From Corynebacterium lujinxingii (GTDB lineage Bacteria > Actinomycetota > Actinomycetes > Mycobacteriales > Mycobacteriaceae): DNA of 64,000 nt. The DNA is taken from the NCBI RefSeq assembly GCF_014490555.1, contig NZ_CP061032.1:682001-746000 (forward strand), in the 5' to 3' direction. The notes beneath the pieces were generated by a model, which worked only from the letters and a program-made list of their open reading frames with translations, had not been told where the DNA came from and searched no databases. This document shows, in pieces, positions 25,155-34,006 of this stretch. Numbering within the stretch: the first letter of the stretch is position 1; each line of letters opens with the position of its first letter. Made by a program: the position numbers and the translations under genes.

Positions 25155-26302
25155 TTGCAGCGGATGTCTACCTCAAGGGCGAGCTCGTAGGTTACATACA
25201 TAAGACTGAGCAAGGCACCGTCGAGTTTTCTTACCTCGAAACGGCAACCAGTCCGGTTGCAACAACGCTGCCACTACACGGTGGTCCGTACGTTGGCGCT
25301 GCGGGCGCGCTGCCTCCGTTTTTCACCAATCTGCTGCCGGAGGGGAGGAGGCTGTCCGCTCTGAAACGTCGCGTGAAAGCATCGCTCGATGACGACCTCT
25401 CGCTGCTTCTGGCAGTCGGCTCCGACACAATCGGCGATGTCCAAGTCGTGCCCCATGGCAAAGAGCCCGACCGTTCGCCCGCGATGATCAACCTTGATAG
25501 CGAGCTCGATTTCACAAGCGCGCTCACCGACGCGGGAATTGTCGACCCTGTGGCAGTCCCAGGGGTGCAGGATAAGGCATCGGCTCGCACTATCGCCGCA
25601 CCCGTTGCGGGAGCCGGAAGTGAGTTCATTCTCAAGGTTTCTCCGCCCGAATATCCGTGGCTTGTCGAAAATGAGGCCGCTTGCTTCCAAATCGCCCGGA
25701 GCGCAGGATTCCCCCTCACGGAAACTCGGTTACTTCACGATGTGCACGGCCGTTCCGGACTACTCGTCACGCGCTTTGATCGGCAGGGGAAGCAACGCTT
25801 TCATGTTGAGGATGCCGCCCAGGTCATGGGGCTGTATCCGGGGTCGAAGTGCGACCCCGCGATGGAAGATGTCGCCGCCTCGATGATGAAGGTGAGTACG
25901 GCCCCAGTGCTCACCGCACGTTCTCTCGCCTTTCAAGTAGCGTTGGCGTGGCTCACGGGAAATGGTGATCTGCACGCGAAAAATTTCTCGCTCATCTGGC
26001 GCAACGGGGTAGTGGAGCCTGCGCCGATTTACGACATTCCCTCGACCATTCCATACGGTGACACCACCATGGCGCTGTCCGTGCAAGGAAGAAAAGACAA
26101 CATCAGCGCGAAGATGTTTAAAGCGTTCTGCGAGGAAATGGGGCTGCCATCAAGGGCTGCAGAGCGCGTGATGGAGCTGGCCCTGTCTACGACCGATGGC
26201 GCGGTGGAGCGAATCCTGGACGCCACTCAGTTTGATCCGCGCCGGGTTCGCGACCTCCGGCGAATCCTCGAACGGCGGCGTCGACTCTGGCTAGGTCAGT
26301 AG
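25151..26302 (+). CDS. hipA: HipA-like serine/threonine kinase toxin
   Basis: This 383-residue protein has an N-terminal HipA-N domain (residues about 1-100; LPLHGGPYVGAAGALPPFFTNLLPEG) and a HipA-C kinase domain. The catalytic segment is GNGDLHAKNFS with Asp273, and the metal-binding Asp295 lies in YDIPS. The ATP-binding part includes EFILKVSP. E. coli HipA phosphorylates glutamyl-tRNA synthetase and causes dormancy; the target here is not predictable. The length is shorter than the 440 residues of E. coli HipA but normal for the wider family. No inactivating change is visible. Confidence 0.88.
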   Translation: MIAADVYLKGELVGYIHKTEQGTVEFSYLETATSPVATTLPLHGGPYVGAAGALPPFFTNLLPEGRRLSALKRRVKASLDDDLSLLLAVGSDTIGDVQVVPHGKEPDRSPAMINLDSELDFTSALTDAGIVDPVAVPGVQDKASARTIAAPVAGAGSEFILKVSPPEYPWLVENEAACFQIARSAGFPLTETRLLHDVHGRSGLLVTRFDRQGKQRFHVEDAAQVMGLYPGSKCDPAMEDVAASMMKVSTAPVLTARSLAFQVALAWLTGNGDLHAKNFSLIWRNGVVEPAPIYDIPSTIPYGDTTMALSVQGRKDNISAKMFKAFCEEMGLPSRAAERVMELALSTTDGAVERILDATQFDPRRVRDLRRILERRRRLWLGQ

Positions 26303-26476
26303 CGAAATGCCGCGCACGATCGAGTCCCACAGCCCGATCACCGAGTAGCTCAGGTCGCGCAGCGAGTCCTGCCACGAGCCGGGCAGGAAGTTGTTTGTGA
26401 TGTCGGTGGTGAGGAGGATCCGCAGATCCTCCGCGCCGTGGTGCATGTTGTAGGTCAACTGCGAGCTCAGATCCAT
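26291..26476 (-). CDS. Small hypothetical protein (61 aa)
   Basis: The frame encodes 61 residues with amphipathic helical character (DSLRDLSYSVIGLWDSIVRG) and no recognised motif. It lies 21 bases downstream of the next minus-strand gene and could be its operon partner. Small helical proteins of this size are common at corynebacterial surfaces (PorA/PorH-type porins), but there is no direct similarity that I can see. Its end overlaps hipA by 12 bases. The Shine-Dalgarno match is weak, so this call is tentative. Confidence 0.4.
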   Translation of the reverse strand: MDLSSQLTYNMHHGAEDLRILLTTDITNNFLPGSWQDSLRDLSYSVIGLWDSIVRGISLLT

Positions 26477-26497
26477 GCCCGCAATGCTACGCTTCCA

Positions 26498-26893
26498 CTA
26501 CACCAAGATCAGACCGAGGTGGAGTGACGAAAATTCGTGCTCGCCCGGCCCTTCCGGCAGAGCCGCCAATTCCTCAGCGGTGTCAGGTGTGACGGGGATG
26601 AGCCACCCGTGGTTCGGATCGAGCACCGGCACGGCGGTGCGCTTGACCGGAACGAAGGTGACGGGGCGCCGGGTGGCGTGGGTGAGGGTGACGGGGTCGT
26701 CGATACGCGAAAGCTCCGTGAGTGCGAAAGCGTTGGTGGTGACGATAACCAGTTTCTCGTCCGTGTCCGGCGAAAGGTTCGCGGTGTGCACGTCAAGCGT
26801 GTCGACGACCACCTCAACCACCTGGTCCGGCACCTCCGTCAACCGGGGCTGATTGAAGCCGAACAGTTGCCGCGCGCGCTCAAGGATGCCCAT
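26498..26893 (-). CDS. Conserved hypothetical protein (131 aa)
   Basis: This 131-residue soluble protein starts MGILERARQLFGF and reads as a compact alpha/beta domain (VVEVVVDTLDVHTANL, PVTFVPVKRTAVPVL, HGWLIPVTPDTAEEL). I do not recognise the family. ATG 26893 is preferred because the upstream part of the frame runs antisense through the next gene. It is divergent from the YihY gene with only 24 bases between start codons. Confidence 0.65.
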   Translation of the reverse strand: MGILERARQLFGFNQPRLTEVPDQVVEVVVDTLDVHTANLSPDTDEKLVIVTTNAFALTELSRIDDPVTLTHATRRPVTFVPVKRTAVPVLDPNHGWLIPVTPDTAEELAALPEGPGEHEFSSLHLGLILV

Positions 26894-26917
26894 GTCGGCC
26901 CAGTATATGGTGGCCGT

Positions 26918-28036
26918 ATGGCAGATTCGTACCGCGCCGACCTGGTGATGGAGTACGGCACCGGCGAACTTGTGGTGCCACCCCATGACTACGAGACCCC
27001 GCTCAAGCGCGGCAACCGGCTCACCCGGCCCGGGTGGAAGTCGGTGTTTCGGCGCGTAGTCACCGACTTTTCCAACGACGCGATGGTGGACCGCGCCGCC
27101 ACACTGACCTACTACACGCTGCTGTCGATGGCGCCGATGCTGCTCGCCGCCTACTCGATTTTCAGCCTGCTCATGCCGCGTGGCGACGACATGGCGGACT
27201 CGCTCATGGCCGACCTCGTCGCCCTGTACGTCCCGGCGGAGTTGCAGGCCGATGCGATGCGGTTGTTGTCGACGATTGTGGGAACGCCGTCGCAAAGCAC
27301 GATTGCTCTGGTGGTCTCCGTGATCATCTCGCTGCTATCAGCGTCGGGGTATGTCCGCTCGTTTTCCCGGAACGCGAATCTGATCTACGGGCGGGTGGAG
27401 GGCCGCCCGATCGCGGTGACGTGGCTGACGATGTGGCTGATCACCGTGGTCATGGTCATCGGTGCGGTGGTGATCATCTTGGGCGCGCTGCTAACGGACT
27501 CCATCGTCAACGCCGTGTTCGGACCGATCGCCCGGCCGCTGCAACTTGAGGAGGAGCTCGACTACATGACGTCGATGTTCCTGCCGGTGTGGGACTACCT
27601 GCGCGGGCCCGTCATCGCGGTGACATCCATCGCGCTGGTGTCGCTGCTGTATTACTTTGCACCGAACGTGAAACCGGGACGCTTCCGCGTGCTCACCCTC
27701 GGCTCCGCATCTGCGCTGCTGGTCATTGGCCTGCTGTGGGTCGGGTTTTCCTGGTACCTCAAACTCGTCGGCATCCGCAGCACCTACGGCGCGTTCGGCA
27801 CCGTACTGGCGGTGCTGGCCCTGATCTGGCTGATGAACATCGTGCTGCTCGAAGGCGTGAAAATCGACGCCGAGGTGCTCCGGGCCAAAGAACTCCAAGA
27901 CGGCCTGGATTCGCGACGCAACATCCAAGCCCCGCCGCGGTCCAACGCGGGTGCTGCGTGGCGGCTGCAGATGCGGCGCTGGACAGACCGCGCCGCCGAC
28001 GAAATCTTGGACAGTCGTGCCGCAGACCGTGAGTAG
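26918..28036 (+). CDS. YihY/BrkB-family inner membrane protein
   Basis: This 372-residue integral membrane protein has the YihY/virulence-factor BrkB signature after an approximately 60-residue cytoplasmic N-terminus: AATLTYYTLLSMAPMLLAAY, then SASGYVRSFSRNANLIYG, and the helix ending GAFGTVLAVLALIWLMNIVLLEG. About six membrane helices are visible. The family was once called ribonuclease BN in error; its transport or structural role is unclear. The start codon is within 25 bases of the divergent 131-residue gene, so transcripts may be nearly leaderless. Confidence 0.85.
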   Translation: MADSYRADLVMEYGTGELVVPPHDYETPLKRGNRLTRPGWKSVFRRVVTDFSNDAMVDRAATLTYYTLLSMAPMLLAAYSIFSLLMPRGDDMADSLMADLVALYVPAELQADAMRLLSTIVGTPSQSTIALVVSVIISLLSASGYVRSFSRNANLIYGRVEGRPIAVTWLTMWLITVVMVIGAVVIILGALLTDSIVNAVFGPIARPLQLEEELDYMTSMFLPVWDYLRGPVIAVTSIALVSLLYYFAPNVKPGRFRVLTLGSASALLVIGLLWVGFSWYLKLVGIRSTYGAFGTVLAVLALIWLMNIVLLEGVKIDAEVLRAKELQDGLDSRRNIQAPPRSNAGAAWRLQMRRWTDRAADEILDSRAADRE

Positions 28037-28046
28037 GGTGGTGGCC

Positions 28047-28931
28047 ATGACACTTATCGATCCGCGAAAGAAATACCCGTCCGACTTCCCCAAAGAACCC
28101 CGGCAGAAGAACCCGGGCCTCGATGTCAACATGACCACCGCGCCCGACCTCGGCGAGGAGAGCTACCAAGGCTCCGGCAAACTCGAAGGCCGCCGCGCGT
28201 TGATCACCGGCGGCGACTCCGGAATCGGCGCAGCCACCGCCATCGCGTTCGCTCGTGAAGGCGCCGACGTGGCCATCGCCTACCTGCCGGAGGAGCAGGA
28301 GGATGCGGATCGCATTATGAAGCTCATTGAAGATGCAGGCCGCAAGGCCGTCGCGATCCCCGGCGACTTAAAGGAACTCGACAACTGCATCGCCGCGGTG
28401 CAGCAGACCGTCGAGGGACTCGGCGGCATCGACATTCTGGTCAACAACGCTTCGCGCCAGGTGTGGAACGACGGCATCCTCAACATCTCCGACGACGACT
28501 TCGACGCCACCATGCGCACCAACATTTACTCCGCATTCCGTGTGACCAAGGAAGCGGTCAAGCACATGGAACCGGGCTCGTCCATCATCTTCACCACCTC
28601 CATCCAGGCCTACGACCCGTCGAAGGAACTGCTTGACTACGCCATCACTAAAGCGGCGTTTAACAACCTCGCCAAGGGGTTGTCCGGCGAGCTCCTCCCG
28701 TCGAAAGGCATCCGTGTCAACGCCGTCGCACCAGGGCCGATCTGGACCGTGATCCAGCCAGCCGAGGGACAGCCGGAGGAGGTCGTCGACAACTTCGCCC
28801 AGGGCTCCGACATCGGGCGACCTGGACAGTCGGCTGAGCTTGCCGGCGCGTACGTGTTCCTCGCCTCCGAGGACGCGTCATACATCTCCGGTGAGACGCT
28901 TGCGGTTACCGGTGGTGCGCTGACGCCGTAG
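28047..28931 (+). CDS. Short-chain dehydrogenase/reductase, YghA/GSP39 type
   Basis: This 294-residue SDR has a roughly 45-residue N-terminal extension rich in Pro and Lys (YPSDFPKEPRQKNPGLD) typical of the general-stress-protein-39/YghA group. NAD(P) binding is LITGGDSGIGAATAIAFA, the NNAS motif is present, and the catalytic residues are Ser of TTSIQ, Tyr and Lys of YAITKAAF. It probably reduces an aldehyde or ketone; the substrate is unknown. It starts 10 bases after the YihY gene and is likely cotranscribed. Confidence 0.87.
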   Translation: MTLIDPRKKYPSDFPKEPRQKNPGLDVNMTTAPDLGEESYQGSGKLEGRRALITGGDSGIGAATAIAFAREGADVAIAYLPEEQEDADRIMKLIEDAGRKAVAIPGDLKELDNCIAAVQQTVEGLGGIDILVNNASRQVWNDGILNISDDDFDATMRTNIYSAFRVTKEAVKHMEPGSSIIFTTSIQAYDPSKELLDYAITKAAFNNLAKGLSGELLPSKGIRVNAVAPGPIWTVIQPAEGQPEEVVDNFAQGSDIGRPGQSAELAGAYVFLASEDASYISGETLAVTGGALTP

Positions 28932-28989
28932 CACTGAACACCGTCCAAACGCCGTTCGCCGCCATGAACGTGTGCGTAGGCTCGTGGGC

Positions 28990-29862
28990 ATGATTGACGC
29001 CCGCGACACCGCCCTCATCTTTGAGGGCGGAGGCACCCGCAACTCCTACACCGCCCCCGTGGTGGAAAAGCTCATCGCGGAAGAGGTCCAGTTCGGCTGG
29101 GTCGGCGGCATTTCCGCTGGCTCGGTCCACGCGCTGAACTTCGCCTCCCGCGACACGTGGCGCTCTGAAAACGCGTTCACGGAGTTTGTGGGCAACCCCA
29201 AGTTCGGCGGCTGGCGCTCTGTGGTGCGAGGCAAGGGCCTGATCAACGGCGAATGGGCGTACGAGCAATCCGAGGACGTCCTGCCGTTCGACTTTGACTC
29301 GTTTGCCCGGACCACCGAGGAGGTCCACGTCGAGGCGGTGCGCGCCGACACGGGGGAGACGGTGGCGTTTAACCGGGACGACCTGCGCACTTTGGAGGAC
29401 GTCGCCCTCGCCGCGCGGACGTCGTCGACGCTGCCGATCCTAATGAAGATGCGCGAGATCGACGGCGTGCCCTACGTCGACGGCGCGCTGGGTACCTCGG
29501 GCGGTTTGCTTATCGACGCCGCCCGCGCCGCCGGCTACACCCGTTTTGTCGCCGTGCTTACCCGCCCGCGCGACTACGTCAAGGGGCCGCAAAAGCGCGA
29601 GCGAGCCGTGCGCCGCATCATGCGCAACACGCCGAAAGTCGCAGACGCCATGGTTGCTCGGCCGGCCATTTACAACGCTGCGAAGCAGTCGCTTATCGAC
29701 GAAGCTGCCGCCGGCAACGCCTACATCTTCTTCCCCGACGCGATGGGGGTGGAGTCCACCGAGCTCGACGCGGAGAAGCTGCGGGCGAACTACGCGGCCG
29801 GCCAGTCGCAGGTGGAGCGCGACTGGCCCGCGATGCACGAGTTCCTCACCCGCGACAGGTAG
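28990..29862 (+). CDS. Patatin-like phospholipase/acyl hydrolase
   Basis: This 290-residue protein has the patatin fold: oxyanion loop GGGTRNSY, nucleophile elbow GISAGS (Gly-x-Ser-x-Gly), and the dyad Asp in DGALG. The C-terminal half matches bacterial YjjU/RssA-like members. It would hydrolyse lipid acyl esters in the cytoplasm or at the membrane. The start ATG 28990 places the glycine loop at about residue 13. It is convergent with prfC, with two bases between stops. Confidence 0.85.
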   Translation: MIDARDTALIFEGGGTRNSYTAPVVEKLIAEEVQFGWVGGISAGSVHALNFASRDTWRSENAFTEFVGNPKFGGWRSVVRGKGLINGEWAYEQSEDVLPFDFDSFARTTEEVHVEAVRADTGETVAFNRDDLRTLEDVALAARTSSTLPILMKMREIDGVPYVDGALGTSGGLLIDAARAAGYTRFVAVLTRPRDYVKGPQKRERAVRRIMRNTPKVADAMVARPAIYNAAKQSLIDEAAAGNAYIFFPDAMGVESTELDAEKLRANYAAGQSQVERDWPAMHEFLTRDR

Positions 29863-29864
29863 CG

Positions 29865-31496
29865 CTAGTCCGCGATGAGCGGCTCGATGGTGAGCTCGGG
29901 GTGCTCCTTTTCCACGAACGCCAGTTTCCACTTATCGCCGAACAGGGCGATGATCTCGCCGTCGGTGCGGGTGAAAATCTCGACTCCGCGCTGGCGGCCT
30001 AGCTCCGGCGCGGATTCGGCGTCGGTGCGCCGGGCCACAGAGTAGGGGACCGGCTCGGTGACGGTTTCCACGTTGTATTCGTTTTCCATGCGCGCCTGCA
30101 TGACCTCGAACTGCATCGGGCCGACGGCGGCCATGACGGGGGCGGCGTCGCCGCGGGCGTCGTTACGCAGAATCTGCACCACGCCCTCGGCGTCCAACTG
30201 GTCGAGCGCCTTGCGGAACTGCTTGTACTTGCCTAGGGACTTCGCGCGCAGCGTGCGGAAGTGCTCCGGGGCGAACTGCGGCATCGGCGGGAACTGCACC
30301 TGGCGCCCGGCATAGATGGTGTCGCCCGGCGCCAGTGCACCGGCGTTGACCAGGCCGATGATGTCGCCTGGGAACGCCGTTTCTACGGTGTCGCGGTTGC
30401 GGCCGAAGACGGTCAGGGCGTACTTCGTGGAAAAGCTGCGGCCCGATTGCGCGTGCGTGACCTGCATGCCGCGGTCAAACTCGCCGGAGACCACGCGCAT
30501 GAACGCCAACGTATCGCGGTGGTTTTTGTCCATGCCGGCCTGCACCTTGAACACCACGCCGGAGAAGTCGTCGCCGACCTCGCGTTCGGTGTCCATCGCG
30601 GAGGTAGAGGCCTCTACCGCCTTCGGGTCCGAGGCGCGCCCCTCCGGCGCCGGCGCGATGGCGCACAGCGTGTCTAGGATCTGGTGCACGCCGAAGTTGA
30701 GCATCGCGGAGGCGAAAATGATCGGGGAGGTCACACACTGCTCGAACAGTTGCTGGTCGTGCACGGCGCCGTCCTCGAGCAGCAGCTCGGCTTCCTCGAG
30801 TGCGGTGTCCCACACGTCGCCTTCCTTCGCGGCGGCCTCATCGACGGAGTAGTGCTCCTCCGGGGCGATGGTGGAGCCGCCGGCGGTGCGGGTGAAGTGC
30901 GTGTACCCGTCGACCTCGCCGTCGCGGGAGACGTGCGCGAGACCGCGGAAGTCGCCGGCTTCGCCCACCGGCCAGTACAGCGGGGTGGGTTGGAGGTCGA
31001 TTTCGGTGACGATTTCGTCGACAAGCTCCAGCGGCTCGCGCCCCACACGGTCCCACTTGTTGATCAACGTGACAATCGGCAGGCCGCGCGCCTTGCACAC
31101 GCGGAACAGTTTCAGCGTCTGCGGCTCGAGGCCCTTCGCGGCGTCGATAAGCATCACGGCGGCGTCGACGGCGGAGAGCACACGGTAGGTGTCTTCGGAA
31201 AAGTCCGCGTGGCCCGGGGTGTCCACCAGGTTGACCACGTACGGCTCGCCCTCGTGGCCCTCCGGAGCGTATTCGAACTGCAGCGCCGACGACGCCACCG
31301 AGATGCCGCGCTCCTTTTCCATCTCCATCCAGTCCGACACAGTGGACTTTCGGTTGCCCTTGCCATGCACCGCGCCAGCCTCCGCGATGACGTGCGCGTG
31401 CAGCGCCAGCGCCTCCGTCAGCGTCGACTTACCGGCGTCCGGGTGGGCGATGACAGCGAACGTGCGGCGGCGGGAGGCCTCGGAAACAGTGCTCAT
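29865..31496 (-). CDS. prfC: Peptide chain release factor 3
   Basis: This 543-residue translational GTPase has G1 AHPDAGKST, G3 DTPGHADF and G4 NKWD. It also carries the RF3-specific segments STVSDWMEMEKERGISV and VGPMQFEVMQARMENEYN. RF3 recycles RF1 and RF2 from the ribosome after peptide release and supports post-peptidyl-transfer quality control. The length is close to E. coli RF3 (529). It is a single gene divergent from the FMN-reductase gene with a short gap. Confidence 0.95.
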   Translation of the reverse strand: MSTVSEASRRRTFAVIAHPDAGKSTLTEALALHAHVIAEAGAVHGKGNRKSTVSDWMEMEKERGISVASSALQFEYAPEGHEGEPYVVNLVDTPGHADFSEDTYRVLSAVDAAVMLIDAAKGLEPQTLKLFRVCKARGLPIVTLINKWDRVGREPLELVDEIVTEIDLQPTPLYWPVGEAGDFRGLAHVSRDGEVDGYTHFTRTAGGSTIAPEEHYSVDEAAAKEGDVWDTALEEAELLLEDGAVHDQQLFEQCVTSPIIFASAMLNFGVHQILDTLCAIAPAPEGRASDPKAVEASTSAMDTEREVGDDFSGVVFKVQAGMDKNHRDTLAFMRVVSGEFDRGMQVTHAQSGRSFSTKYALTVFGRNRDTVETAFPGDIIGLVNAGALAPGDTIYAGRQVQFPPMPQFAPEHFRTLRAKSLGKYKQFRKALDQLDAEGVVQILRNDARGDAAPVMAAVGPMQFEVMQARMENEYNVETVTEPVPYSVARRTDAESAPELGRQRGVEIFTRTDGEIIALFGDKWKLAFVEKEHPELTIEPLIAD

Positions 31497-31543
31497 GGGC
31501 GGTTAGCTTATCGACGACCCACCCGAAGAGTACAGTCGCGCAC

Positions 31544-32083
31544 ATGACAACAATTGGTGTGATTTTAGGATCTATCCGCGAAGGCCGCTTCGGCGAAGGC
31601 GTCGCCCACTGGGTGCGCGAAACCGGCCAGGCGCACGACGGCGTTGAGTACAAGCTGCTCGACCTCGCCGACTTCAACGTCCCGGCACTCACCGCCGCGG
31701 TTGTCCCAGGCGCCGCGAGCAAGCAGTATGACGACGAGGCTGTCACCGCCTGGTCGAAGGCCGTGGACGCCTGCGACGGGTTCGTCTTTGTCACGCCCGA
31801 GTACAACCGCTCCGTGCCGGGCACGATGAAAAACGCCTTCGACTCGCTCGGTTCCGAGTGGGCGGACAAGCCGGTCGCATTCGTCGGCTACAGTGCTACC
31901 GGCGCCATCCGCGCGATCGAACACTGGCGCCAGATCGTGTCCAATTTCTCCATGTTCGACATCCGCAACCAGGTGGGCGTCAACATCTTCGGCACCGAAT
32001 TTGAGCAGGAAAAGGCTGCGAACGCTGACCTGCTGGAGTGCACCCTCGCAGACTTGGAGGCCGCAGTTAGCGCGCGTGGATAA
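31544..32083 (+). CDS. NADPH-dependent FMN reductase family protein
   Basis: This 179-residue flavodoxin-fold protein begins IGVILGSIREGRFGE, the phosphate-binding loop of the FMN_red family, and has the conserved TPEYNRSVPGTMKNAFD. Such enzymes reduce FMN, quinones, azo compounds or chromate with NAD(P)H. The start lies 47 bases from the divergent prfC start. Its last 17 bases overlap the 3' end of the convergent pth gene. Confidence 0.88.
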   Translation: MTTIGVILGSIREGRFGEGVAHWVRETGQAHDGVEYKLLDLADFNVPALTAAVVPGAASKQYDDEAVTAWSKAVDACDGFVFVTPEYNRSVPGTMKNAFDSLGSEWADKPVAFVGYSATGAIRAIEHWRQIVSNFSMFDIRNQVGVNIFGTEFEQEKAANADLLECTLADLEAAVSARG

Positions 32084-32579
32084 CGTTCTGCGCTTGCGCT
32101 AAGCCCTTATCGACGACCAGGCGCGCGGCCTCCGCAGCCGCCGCCAGGTCCTCCTCGCCGGAGATGTCGCTGAGCACCCAATCGGGCACCGCCGTTCCCT
32201 GTGGCGGTCGGCCGATGCCGATGCGCACGCGGATGTAGTCGCGCGTGCCTAGGTGCTCGGTGATCGACTTCAGCCCGTTGTGGCCGTTTTCGTTCCCGCC
32301 CAATTTCACGCGGGTTTTGCCGGCGGGCAGGTCGAGCTCGTCGTGAAGCACGATGATCCGCTCCGGAGGGATGTTGAACTTGCGGGCCAGGGGAGCGACC
32401 GCTTCGCCCGAGAGGTTCATGTACGTCTGCGGCTTGCAGCGCGCCACGCCGTCGAGTTTCGGCAGCTCGTCGAGCGCGAGAAAGCCCACGTTGTGCTTCG
32501 TGCGCGCGTACTCCGTACCCGGGTTGCCCAGCCCCACAACCAGCCAGTCGGCTTTGGGGCGCCTGAAGAATCCGAACAC
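32067..32579 (-). CDS. pth1: Peptidyl-tRNA hydrolase, short paralogue
   Basis: This 170-residue protein keeps the catalytic set of bacterial Pth: GLGNPGTEYARTKHNVGF (Asn and catalytic His), YMNLSG, HDELDLP (Asp) and GHNGLKS. It releases tRNA from stalled peptidyl-tRNA. Compared with the second copy at 33380 it lacks about 20 residues between NVGF and KPQTYMN, so one strand-loop unit is missing. It is the last of three closely packed genes (pth2, FAH, pth1). The symbol numbering is arbitrary. Confidence 0.88.
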   Translation of the reverse strand: MFGFFRRPKADWLVVGLGNPGTEYARTKHNVGFLALDELPKLDGVARCKPQTYMNLSGEAVAPLARKFNIPPERIIVLHDELDLPAGKTRVKLGGNENGHNGLKSITEHLGTRDYIRVRIGIGRPPQGTAVPDWVLSDISGEEDLAAAAEAARLVVDKGLAQAQNVIHAR

Positions 32580-32580
32580 G

Positions 32581-33375
32581 CTACATCACCCGCGTGGTGT
32601 TCTCGATCGCGCCGAGGCCCTCAATCTCGACGCGCACCGTGTCGCCGTCTGCGAGGTAGCGCTTCGGGTTGCGCGCGTGGCCGACCCCGTCCGGGGTGCC
32701 GGTGGCGATCACGTCGCCCGGCTCGAGCGGGTAGAGGTGCGAAATGAACTCGATGAGCTTCGCCGGGGTGAACACGAGGTCGTCGGTTAGCGAGTGCTGC
32801 ATCACCTCGCCGTTGAGCGTCGTCGTAATCGCGGGCCCGGGCTGCCACTCGGTGTCCAGCCACGGGCCGAACCCGGCGGTTTTCTCCAGCGACTTGCCCT
32901 GGTGCCACTGCTGCGTGCGCTTTTGGTATTCGCGCTGCGTGTAGTCGTTGATCACGCTGTAGCCCGCGATGTAGTCCGCGCCGTTTTTCACGTGGCGCGC
33001 TCGCTTGCCGACGACCACCGCCAGCTCCCCTTCAAAATCCAACGTCTCCGCGTTGAACGCCGGCACCTCCGCGTCGTCGTACGGGCCGATGAGCGCCTCG
33101 GGGAACTTGATAAACAGGGTCGGCACGTCGGGTTGTTTGTGGCCCATCTCCTCGATGTGCTTCGCGTAGTTCAGCCCGACGCAGATGATCTTGCCCGGCC
33201 GCGGGATCACCGGCGCCAAATCAGTGGGAGAGAAGGTGAACTCCTCGCCTTCCTCGAAGCCGCCGTCGCGCAGGAGCGCGCCCACGTCGGGGGCGTTGAG
33301 TGAGACGGCGCGGGTGTCGTCGATAAGCCTGGCGGCGGTGGTGGTGTCTCCGGTCCTGATCGTGGCGAGTCGCAT
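32581..33375 (-). CDS. Fumarylacetoacetate hydrolase family protein
   Basis: This 264-residue protein has the FAH fold with metal-ligand segments LDFEGELAVVVGKRAR, the stretch IICVGLNYAKHIEEMGH, and GDVIATGTPDGVGHARNP near the end. Relatives act as acylpyruvate hydrolases or oxaloacetate decarboxylases; C. glutamicum has one described as oxaloacetate decarboxylase. The substrate here is unresolved. It sits between the two pth genes with gaps of one and four bases, so all three are cotranscribed. Confidence 0.88.
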   Translation of the reverse strand: MRLATIRTGDTTTAARLIDDTRAVSLNAPDVGALLRDGGFEEGEEFTFSPTDLAPVIPRPGKIICVGLNYAKHIEEMGHKQPDVPTLFIKFPEALIGPYDDAEVPAFNAETLDFEGELAVVVGKRARHVKNGADYIAGYSVINDYTQREYQKRTQQWHQGKSLEKTAGFGPWLDTEWQPGPAITTTLNGEVMQHSLTDDLVFTPAKLIEFISHLYPLEPGDVIATGTPDGVGHARNPKRYLADGDTVRVEIEGLGAIENTTRVM

Positions 33376-33379
33376 GCGG

Positions 33380-33925
33380 CTAGCCTATCGCGCGCAGGAT
33401 CTCGTCGGCCGCGTCCGCAGCCGCGATTGCCACGTCGACCTGCTCTTTCGCGCTGAATGGTTTGAGCACGAAGTCCGCAGGCGCCATGCGTCCCGGCGGG
33501 CGGCCGATGCCCACGGCGACCTTGTTGTACGGCTTGTTCAGCGACTTGGTCACCGATTTCAAGCCGTTGTGGCCGTGGTCGCCGCCGCCGAGCCGGATCT
33601 TCACCTCGCCGAGGGGTAAGTCCAACTCGTCGTGGACCACGTAAACGTCCTCCGGCTTCATTCCGAAGTAATCGGCGAGCGCCTTGACCGGCCCGCCGGA
33701 GACGTTCATGAAACTGCGCGTGCGGGCCACAATCACGCGGTCGCCGGCTAAGCGCCCGGCAGCCAACTCCGCCACCTCCGTGTTCGTGCGCTTGTGCGCC
33801 GACAAGGTTGCGGGCATCGGGATGGCGCGGTTGAGGAGCTCATTGATCACGAACACGCCGGCGTTGTGGCGCGTGTTCTCGTACTGCGGGCCGGGGTTGC
33901 CCAATCCGACGATAAGAATGGTCAC
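33380..33925 (-). CDS. pth2: Peptidyl-tRNA hydrolase, full-length paralogue
   Basis: This 181-residue protein has the full Pth fold with GLGNPGPQYENTRHNAGV, SFMNVSG, HDELDLP and GHNGLKS. The start is GTG 33925 (reads TILIVGLGNPG); no ATG exists between it and unrelated upstream sequence. It is the first gene of the three-gene unit with FAH and pth1. It is probably the main housekeeping enzyme, because its length and spacing fit the family better than those of the short copy. Confidence 0.9.
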   Translation of the reverse strand: MTILIVGLGNPGPQYENTRHNAGVFVINELLNRAIPMPATLSAHKRTNTEVAELAAGRLAGDRVIVARTRSFMNVSGGPVKALADYFGMKPEDVYVVHDELDLPLGEVKIRLGGGDHGHNGLKSVTKSLNKPYNKVAVGIGRPPGRMAPADFVLKPFSAKEQVDVAIAAADAADEILRAIG

Positions 33926-34006
33926 CCCGCAAAGGGTAGTAAAAACCAGGACGAAATCCGTAAGGTTATCCCGCAGTTCCCGGTGCTGCCAAGGCTGTAG
34001 GTCGCG

